43,347 bases of DNA. It comes from Hyphomicrobiales bacterium (GTDB lineage Bacteria; Pseudomonadota; Alphaproteobacteria; Rhizobiales; Devosiaceae). The notes under the pieces are model-generated. The model was not told the DNA's origin. It was given only the letters and a program-made list of their open reading frames with translations, and did not search any database. The DNA lies in NCBI GenBank assembly GCA_900470445.1, contig UCAU01000088.1, positions 1 to 43,347 of the forward strand. Reading direction: 5' to 3'. Positions 38,628 through 43,347 of the stretch are shown here, piece by piece (the first letter of the stretch is position 1; every line of letters starts with the position of its first letter). The position numbers were made by a program, and so were the translations under genes.

Positions 38628-40415
38628 ATGATGATAAGCCCGACTTCCCGGCAGCGCCTCGGCGCCGTGGCCGCAGCCTGCCTGCTAAGCGTGGCCCTGC
38701 CCGCTGGCACCGCCTGGGCACAGAAGGTCAAGACCCCAGCCCCGGCTCCCGCGCCCGTCACCGAATTCACCGTGGAAATCCCCACCGTCGACGCCGTCGA
38801 TTCCAATCTCGATGAAGCCACCCTACGCGACATTTTCAGCGGCAATGTCACCGATCACGCCGAGGAACTGGCGGGCCTGAGCGCCACCAGCATCACCATT
38901 CCCGAAATCCTGGTCAACGTCACCACCACCATTGGCGAAGAAACCAACGACACGGTCATCACCTTCACCGATCTGGTGCTGAGCGACGTCGTCGATGGCG
39001 TTGCCGGCTCGGTCAAGCTGGCCGAATCCGGCTTTGATAGCGGCGATAAGGGTTCGGCCGATATGGGCCCCTTCTCCGCCAGCAATTTCAATATCTCAGG
39101 CGTCCTGGGCATGTATGGCCTGGTCGATGCTGCCGACCAGACGGAACTGGAGACCATCTATACCGATCTCAAATTCGAGGGCGGCACCGTCGCGGCGTCC
39201 GATATGTCCTGCACGTTCGGCCCGATGACGGCGGCCGAATTCAAGGCGCGCCCGTTGAATTTCAGCTTTGCCGATTTCATCGCCCTCAGTGAAGCCGCGG
39301 AAAACGAGGGCGAAACACCCTCGCCCGAGACCATCGGCAAGCTGATGCATCTTTATGCCGATATGTTCACCGCCTTTGAATCCTCCCCCGTGGAATTCGG
39401 CGGCTTCGAGTGCAGCGGCGTCGATGAGCAGGATCGCCCCATAAACTTCTCGCTCGACAGCATGACCATGGCCGGCATGAGCCCCGGCATCTATCCGGCG
39501 ATCACCCTGAGCGGGCTGGACATCACCGTCGAGGGCGATGGCAAGGTCGGCGTCGGCACCATCGCGATCAAGGAAACCGATCTCAGCGGCCCCATCGCCG
39601 TGGTGCAGGCCGCGCCCGAAACCATCGATCAGGCGTGGCTTGAAGCCAATGGCCGCTCACTGATCCCCGCCTTCACCGGCTTCTCCTTTGCCGATGTCGA
39701 TGTGGACGTGCCCGATCCGGAAAATGCCGATGGCCGCATCGCCGCCAGCATCGGCGCCTTCGATTTGACGCTGGGCGCCTATCGCAATGGCATCCCCACC
39801 GATTTGCTCACCTCGGCCAGCAATATCGTCGTCGATCTGCCCAAGGACAGCGATGATGAGCAGATCCGCCAATTGGCCGAGCTTGGCGTCACCACGATAG
39901 ACGCCGGCTTCACTGTCGACGCGTCATGGAACGAGGCCGAAAACACGATCGACATCGACGAGGTCTCGATCACCGGCGCCGATCTGGCCACGGTCCTGCT
40001 CACCGGCACCCTGACCAACGCCACCGAAGCCCTGTTCGGCCTCAATGAAAATGCCGCCATGACCGCGGCCATGGCCTTGGCCATCAATCACCTGCGGGTC
40101 GACGTGACCGATGCCGGCCTCTCCGACATCATCCTCGCCACCGTCGCCGAGGAACAAGGCACCGACGCCGCCGCCATGCGTCCGATCTTTGCCGGGCTGG
40201 CCGAAGGCACCGTAGTCGGATTCCTCGCCGGCGCCGCCGAGGCCCAGAAAGTCGGTGCCGCCATCAACAGCTTCGTCAGCGGCAAGGCCAAGCAGTTGAC
40301 CATCGACATGACCGCCAAGGCCGACCCGGGCCTGGACCTCTTCGACTTCATAGCCGCCGAAGACGACCCCGCCTCCCTCATCGGCAAGGTCAACATCGAA
40401 GCCGTCGCCAAGTAA
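38628..40415 (+). CDS. Large exported protein of unknown function
   Basis: This 595-residue protein starts at ATG 38628 (a second ATG follows directly) after GAGAAG. A signal peptide (MMISPTSRQRLGAVAAACLLSVALPAGTAWAQ) is followed by a Pro/Ala linker (TPAPAPAPV). The rest is acidic and rich in D, E, T and alternating beta-strand patterns (FTDLVLSDVVDGVAGSVKLAE, GTIAIKETDLSGPIAVVQ, FDLTLGAYRNGIPTDLL), with only two cysteines. I do not recognise a family. The pattern suggests a periplasmic beta-rich protein with repeated modules. The 126 bases of frame upstream of the chosen start lack protein-like sequence. A strong terminator follows 11 bases after the stop. A link to polysaccharide assembly is by position only. 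Confidence 0.65.
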   Translation: MMISPTSRQRLGAVAAACLLSVALPAGTAWAQKVKTPAPAPAPVTEFTVEIPTVDAVDSNLDEATLRDIFSGNVTDHAEELAGLSATSITIPEILVNVTTTIGEETNDTVITFTDLVLSDVVDGVAGSVKLAESGFDSGDKGSADMGPFSASNFNISGVLGMYGLVDAADQTELETIYTDLKFEGGTVAASDMSCTFGPMTAAEFKARPLNFSFADFIALSEAAENEGETPSPETIGKLMHLYADMFTAFESSPVEFGGFECSGVDEQDRPINFSLDSMTMAGMSPGIYPAITLSGLDITVEGDGKVGVGTIAIKETDLSGPIAVVQAAPETIDQAWLEANGRSLIPAFTGFSFADVDVDVPDPENADGRIAASIGAFDLTLGAYRNGIPTDLLTSASNIVVDLPKDSDDEQIRQLAELGVTTIDAGFTVDASWNEAENTIDIDEVSITGADLATVLLTGTLTNATEALFGLNENAAMTAAMALAINHLRVDVTDAGLSDIILATVAEEQGTDAAAMRPIFAGLAEGTVVGFLAGAAEAQKVGAAINSFVSGKAKQLTIDMTAKADPGLDLFDFIAAEDDPASLIGKVNIEAVAK

Positions 40416-40425
40416 AAACAAAAAG

Positions 40426-40451
40426 GCCGCTCCCCATGGAGCGGCTTTTTT
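40426..40451. terminator. Bidirectional Rho-independent terminator
   Basis: GCCGCTCC (40426-40433) pairs with GGAGCGGC (40438-40445) around CCAT, followed by TTTTTT (40446-40451) and preceded by AAAAACAAAAAG. It therefore works on both strands for the convergent genes ending at 40415 and 40470. Confidence 0.9.
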
Positions 40452-40469
40452 CCGTGACACCCAAAAGCT

Positions 40470-41858
40470 CTACCGCACCTGCTCCGCCGCCGCCTTCATC
40501 CCCCAGTCCAGCAGCCCCCGCGCCACCTCCGCCGTGCTCCCCTCCACATAACACCGCAGCTCCGGCGCATTCCCCGACGCCCGGAAATGCACCATGTCGC
40601 CCGCCAGCGTGCGGAACTGCAGTCCATCGATCGTGGACAGGCTCGCAATCCCATGCGGCGCAAAAAACGCCTCGGCAAAAGCGCGATCCTCGCCCAATCG
40701 CTGCAGGAACGCCCCGCTTTTCTCCGACTGCACATCCTGCAGCCGGTCCGCCAGCGCATATTGCAGCGGCAGCTCCGCCACGATCGCATCCACCCCAACG
40801 CCCCGCCGCGCCGCCAGCCCCAGCGCACACAGCAGCGGCAGCACCGCATCCCGCGTCGGCAGCGGGTCGAGCCCGACAATGCCATTGCCGACAAACGTGC
40901 CGCCATTGGCCTCAAAGCCCACCACGCTATCGGCCGTTTCCATCGCCTCGATCACATAGGGCGAGCCCACCCTGGTGCGCAGCACCGTCTCGAAAAATCC
41001 CGTCCGCTCCAGCGCCGAATTGGACGTCACCGGCGTCACCACCGTCCGCGCGCCCAGCAATTGCGCCGCCAGCAGCCCCAGCACGTCACCGCGCACAAAT
41101 TCGCCCCTGCCATCCATCAGCAGCGGCCGATCCCCATCGCCATCCGAGGACACAATCGCATCGAGCTTTTCGCTCTCGATCCACCCCTTGAGCGCGCCAA
41201 ACACCGCATCGCCAAACGCCTCGGTATCGACCGCGACGAATTCCTCCGTGCGCCCCAGCCCCACCACCTCGGCGCCCGCCTGCCGCATGACCTGCCGCAG
41301 CACATCCCGCGCCACGCTGGAATGCTCAAACACCCCAACCCGCAGCCCCGTCAGCGCCCCCTCCGGCAACAGCCCGGCATAGCGCGCGACATAGCGCTCC
41401 ACGACGAGGTCAAATTCATCGCGCATCGCCGTCCCGCTATCCGGTACGTCCTCATCCCGCAACGCCGCAACAATCCCAGCTTCATCCGCCTTGCTGATTT
41501 CCCCGCCCGGCACATAAAATTTCAGCCCATTCCGGTCCGAGGGAATATGGCTGCCGGTGATCATGATGGCGCAACAACCCGCCGCCATTGCATGCAGTGC
41601 CAGGGCTGGCGTCGGCACCGTGCCGCAATCCACCGCCTCAAGCCCGAACAGCCCAATCGCCGCCGCGCAATCCTGCGCAATGGCCGGGCTCGAGGGCCGG
41701 AAATCCCGCCCGATAAACACCTTGCCGCCGCCCAGCTGGCCCAGCCCCTGCACATGCCGCAAAAACGCCGCCACATACCGCCGCGCCGCCTGCCCCTCTA
41801 GCTCCACCGCCAGACCACGTAGGCCACTCGTCCCAAATTTCAGGCTGGAAATAGTCAA
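40470..41858 (-). CDS. Phosphomannomutase/phosphoglucomutase family protein
   Basis: This 462-residue alpha-D-phosphohexomutase interconverts hexose-6-phosphate and hexose-1-phosphate (mannose and/or glucose), supplying precursors for sugar nucleotides. All four family loops are visible: the phosphoserine loop MITGSHIPSDRNG (S103; the usual TASHNP is altered to TGSHIP), the Mg loop SSDGDGDRP (D239, D241, D243), the sugar-specificity loop GFEANGG and the C-terminal phosphate loop RASGNAPELR. The GFEANGG loop with the RASGNAPELR phosphate site fits the PMM/PGM subgroup rather than GlmM. It precedes lpsL on the same strand side with an 11-base gap (lpsL lies upstream in the direction of reading), so the two form an operon. 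Confidence 0.9.
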   Translation of the reverse strand: MTISSLKFGTSGLRGLAVELEGQAARRYVAAFLRHVQGLGQLGGGKVFIGRDFRPSSPAIAQDCAAAIGLFGLEAVDCGTVPTPALALHAMAAGCCAIMITGSHIPSDRNGLKFYVPGGEISKADEAGIVAALRDEDVPDSGTAMRDEFDLVVERYVARYAGLLPEGALTGLRVGVFEHSSVARDVLRQVMRQAGAEVVGLGRTEEFVAVDTEAFGDAVFGALKGWIESEKLDAIVSSDGDGDRPLLMDGRGEFVRGDVLGLLAAQLLGARTVVTPVTSNSALERTGFFETVLRTRVGSPYVIEAMETADSVVGFEANGGTFVGNGIVGLDPLPTRDAVLPLLCALGLAARRGVGVDAIVAELPLQYALADRLQDVQSEKSGAFLQRLGEDRAFAEAFFAPHGIASLSTIDGLQFRTLAGDMVHFRASGNAPELRCYVEGSTAEVARGLLDWGMKAAAEQVR

Positions 41859-41868
41859 ATCGCTTCTC

Positions 41869-42879
41869 TCAATTCACGCCGTAATAATGCCGATACCATT
41901 CGACAAACCGCGCCACACCCACCTCGATGGGCGTCTCCGGCAGCGCCCCAATCAATTCATGCAATAGCGCCGTGTCCGACTGCGTCGCCACCACATCGCC
42001 CTGCTGCATCGGCAGCATATTCTGCTTGGCCCGCCGCCCCATGGCCTGCTCGACCGCCGCGACAAATGCCATCAACTCGCTCGGCTTCCCCCCCGCGATA
42101 TTGACCACCCGATAAGGCGCCACCGCCGAAAGACTATCCCCCTTCACCGGCTTGCCCTTGACCGGGGGCGTCCCCGCCAGCCGCACCAGCGCATCGACCA
42201 GATCGTCGACATAGGTAAAGTCGCGCCGCATTTTGCCTTCGCCGTAAATGTCGATGGCCTTGTCCTGCTGCATCGCCGACACGAACTTGAACAGCGCCAT
42301 GTCCGGCCGGCCCCACGGCCCATAGACCGTGAAAAACCGCACGCTGGTTGCCGCAATCCCCCACAGATGCGAATAGGAATGCACCATGGCCTCGCCCGAT
42401 TTCTTGGTCGCGGCATAAAGCGATACCGGACTATCGGCCCGGTCGGTCTCGGCAAAGGGTATCTTGGTATTGCCGCCATAGACCGAGCTAGTCGAGGCAA
42501 AAATCAGATGCTCCGGCGGCGTCTCGCGCGCCGCCTCGAGCAGGTTCGACGTCCCCACCAGGTTCGACTGCACATAGCTCTGCGGATGCTCGATACTGTA
42601 GCGCACCCCCGCCTGCGCCCCCAGATGAAACACCCACTGCGCCCCACTTTCCGCCAGCGCCTGCTTCAGCCGCGCCCCATCCTCCAGCATGGCTTCGACA
42701 AAGGTGAAATTCGGCTGCTCCGCCAATAGCGCCAGCCGCGCGCGCTTCAGGCTCACGTCGTAATAATCGGTCACCCCATCGTAGCCGGTGACAATATGCC
42801 CATCGGCCAGCAGCCGCTGCGCCAGGTGAAACCCGATAAACCCAGCCGTTCCCGTCACGAAGATACGCTTAGGCTCCAT
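41869..42879 (-). CDS. lpsL: UDP-glucuronate 4-epimerase
   Basis: This 336-residue short-chain dehydrogenase-fold epimerase converts UDP-glucuronate to UDP-galacturonate. N-terminal IFVTGTAGFIGFHLAQRLL holds the G-x-x-G-x-x-G NAD site. The S/T-x-S and Y-x-x-x-K catalytic groups appear in FASTSSVYGGN and SLYAATKKS. The segments RFFTVYGPWGRPDMALFKF and GEGKMRRDFTYVDDL are characteristic of LpsL/Cap1J-type 4-epimerases rather than GalE. I place the start at ATG 42879, because the longer frame to 43038 only adds Trp/Arg-rich non-family sequence overlapping arfB. It overlaps arfB by 11 bases and lies 10 bases upstream of the phosphohexomutase. Its substrate is made by ugd at 4800-6146. Confidence 0.92.
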   Translation of the reverse strand: MEPKRIFVTGTAGFIGFHLAQRLLADGHIVTGYDGVTDYYDVSLKRARLALLAEQPNFTFVEAMLEDGARLKQALAESGAQWVFHLGAQAGVRYSIEHPQSYVQSNLVGTSNLLEAARETPPEHLIFASTSSVYGGNTKIPFAETDRADSPVSLYAATKKSGEAMVHSYSHLWGIAATSVRFFTVYGPWGRPDMALFKFVSAMQQDKAIDIYGEGKMRRDFTYVDDLVDALVRLAGTPPVKGKPVKGDSLSAVAPYRVVNIAGGKPSELMAFVAAVEQAMGRRAKQNMLPMQQGDVVATQSDTALLHELIGALPETPIEVGVARFVEWYRHYYGVN

Positions 42880-43306
42880 CGAGGTCCGGCCTTCTGTTTC
42901 TGAGGGATTTGGTGCTCGAGCGGATGGCCTTGCCCTCCAGCCGCCGCTGTTTGGATGCAAATGTCGGCCGCGTCGCCACCCGCGCCTTGGGCACATGCGC
43001 CCCCGCCACCAGCAGATCCACCAGCCGCTGCTGCGCATCCGCGCGATTCATCGGCTGGTCGCGATAAGCATTGGCCGTGATGACGATAACGCCATCCTTG
43101 GTCAGTCTTTTGCCGGCCAGCACGGCCACCCGCCGCTTCATCGCCTCGGGAATATTGGGCGACGTCATCAGGTTGAACCGCAGTTGCACCGCGCTCGACA
43201 CCTTGTTGACATTCTGCCCGCCTGGTCCGGCCGAACGCACGAAAGTCTCCTCGATTTCCGAGGGATCGATGCTCACATTGCGGGTGATGACGATGGGATC
43301 AGGCAT
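42869..43306 (-). CDS. arfB: Alternative ribosome-rescue factor / peptidyl-tRNA hydrolase
   Basis: This 145-residue protein has the release-factor GGQ motif in VRSAGPGGQNVNKVSSAVQLRF, followed by the usual helices and a very basic C-terminal tail (KARVATRPTFASKQRRLEGKAIRSSTKSLRNRR). In E. coli ArfB (YaeJ) that tail enters the mRNA channel of stalled ribosomes while GGQ frees the peptide. Length and layout match the family. It is the first gene of the leftward group with lpsL and the phosphohexomutase. The start codon of lpsL lies inside its end, so a housekeeping rescue factor is translationally linked to sugar genes here, probably by chance of gene order. Confidence 0.93.
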   Translation of the reverse strand: MPDPIVITRNVSIDPSEIEETFVRSAGPGGQNVNKVSSAVQLRFNLMTSPNIPEAMKRRVAVLAGKRLTKDGVIVITANAYRDQPMNRADAQQRLVDLLVAGAHVPKARVATRPTFASKQRRLEGKAIRSSTKSLRNRRPDLDGA

Positions 43307-43334
43307 GACGAAAAGAATACCCCCACCTAGCCTC

Positions 43335-43347
43335 CCCCTGATAGGGG
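43335..43347. repeat. Start of a C/G-rich extragenic hairpin (cut by the window end)
   Basis: CCCCT-GAT-AGGGG forms a small stem upstream of arfB, in a longer C-rich stretch (ACCCCCACCTAGCCTCCCCCTG) beginning near 43313. It resembles the GC-rich hairpin family at 2015-2111. The element probably continues outside the window. Confidence 0.45.

Noticed and set aside
42880..43038. 53-residue N-terminal extension of the UDP-glucuronate 4-epimerase
   Set aside because: It is Trp/Arg-rich shadow sequence of arfB. The Rossmann fold starts directly after the ATG at 42879.

Overview
The window is GC-rich, densely coding DNA from an alphaproteobacterium. It most resembles the Hyphomicrobiales (Rhizobiales), and a Devosia-like organism fits best. 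The clues are a rhizobial-type NAD kinase C-terminus, a DUF2336 protein, a BTLCP-family cysteine peptidase, an LpsL-type UDP-glucuronate 4-epimerase, an ExoP-type tyrosine kinase and REP-like intergenic hairpins. The taxonomic call is inference, because no rRNA gene is present. I found no tRNA, rRNA, insertion sequence, prophage or CRISPR array.

Layout. Positions 1-4.8 kb hold housekeeping and miscellaneous genes: the nadK end, a DUF2336 protein, a lytic transglycosylase, a nitroreductase and a secreted protein. From 4.8 kb to the right end the window is one long exopolysaccharide and cell-surface region. It supplies sugar nucleotides (ugd at 4.8 kb, a phosphohexomutase at 40.5 kb, lpsL at 41.9 kb) and an ExoY-type initiating sugar-phosphate transferase (37.7 kb). 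It also has three glycosyltransferases (6.7, 7.8 and 22.1 kb), a Wzx-type flippase (35.9 kb), two Wzy/O-antigen-ligase-like membrane proteins (14.8 and 19.6 kb) and an ExoP-like co-polymerase/tyrosine kinase (17.4 kb). An acyltransferase (21.0 kb), a beta-helix/LamG exported protein (9.0 kb) and a Sel1-repeat periplasmic protein (23.1 kb) complete this set. No outer-membrane polysaccharide exporter (Wza/ExoF) is present. The far right end holds arfB.

Inside this region, 25.5-34.8 kb is a tightly packed rightward operon. It encodes a 1431-residue repetitive protein without an N-terminal signal peptide, a type I secretion ABC ATPase, its HlyD-type adaptor, and two uncharacterised paralogues. 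The first paralogue keeps an acidic nucleotidyltransferase-like D-x-D motif. The second has lost it and carries a C-terminal extension that looks like a nucleoside diphosphate kinase domain, including an N-x-x-H-(S/T)-x-D motif. A ParB-fold-like protein is convergent with the pair. This cluster is the best candidate here for an undescribed system.

The 11.4-14.0 kb stretch carries small exported proteins of unknown role. One has a C-terminal collagen-like Gly-Pro-Thr/Ser tract, and next to it is a periplasmic transglutaminase-like cysteine peptidase. AT-rich intergenic regions before several surface-polysaccharide genes contain palindromes and a recurring AATAATTC octamer that may mark shared regulation.
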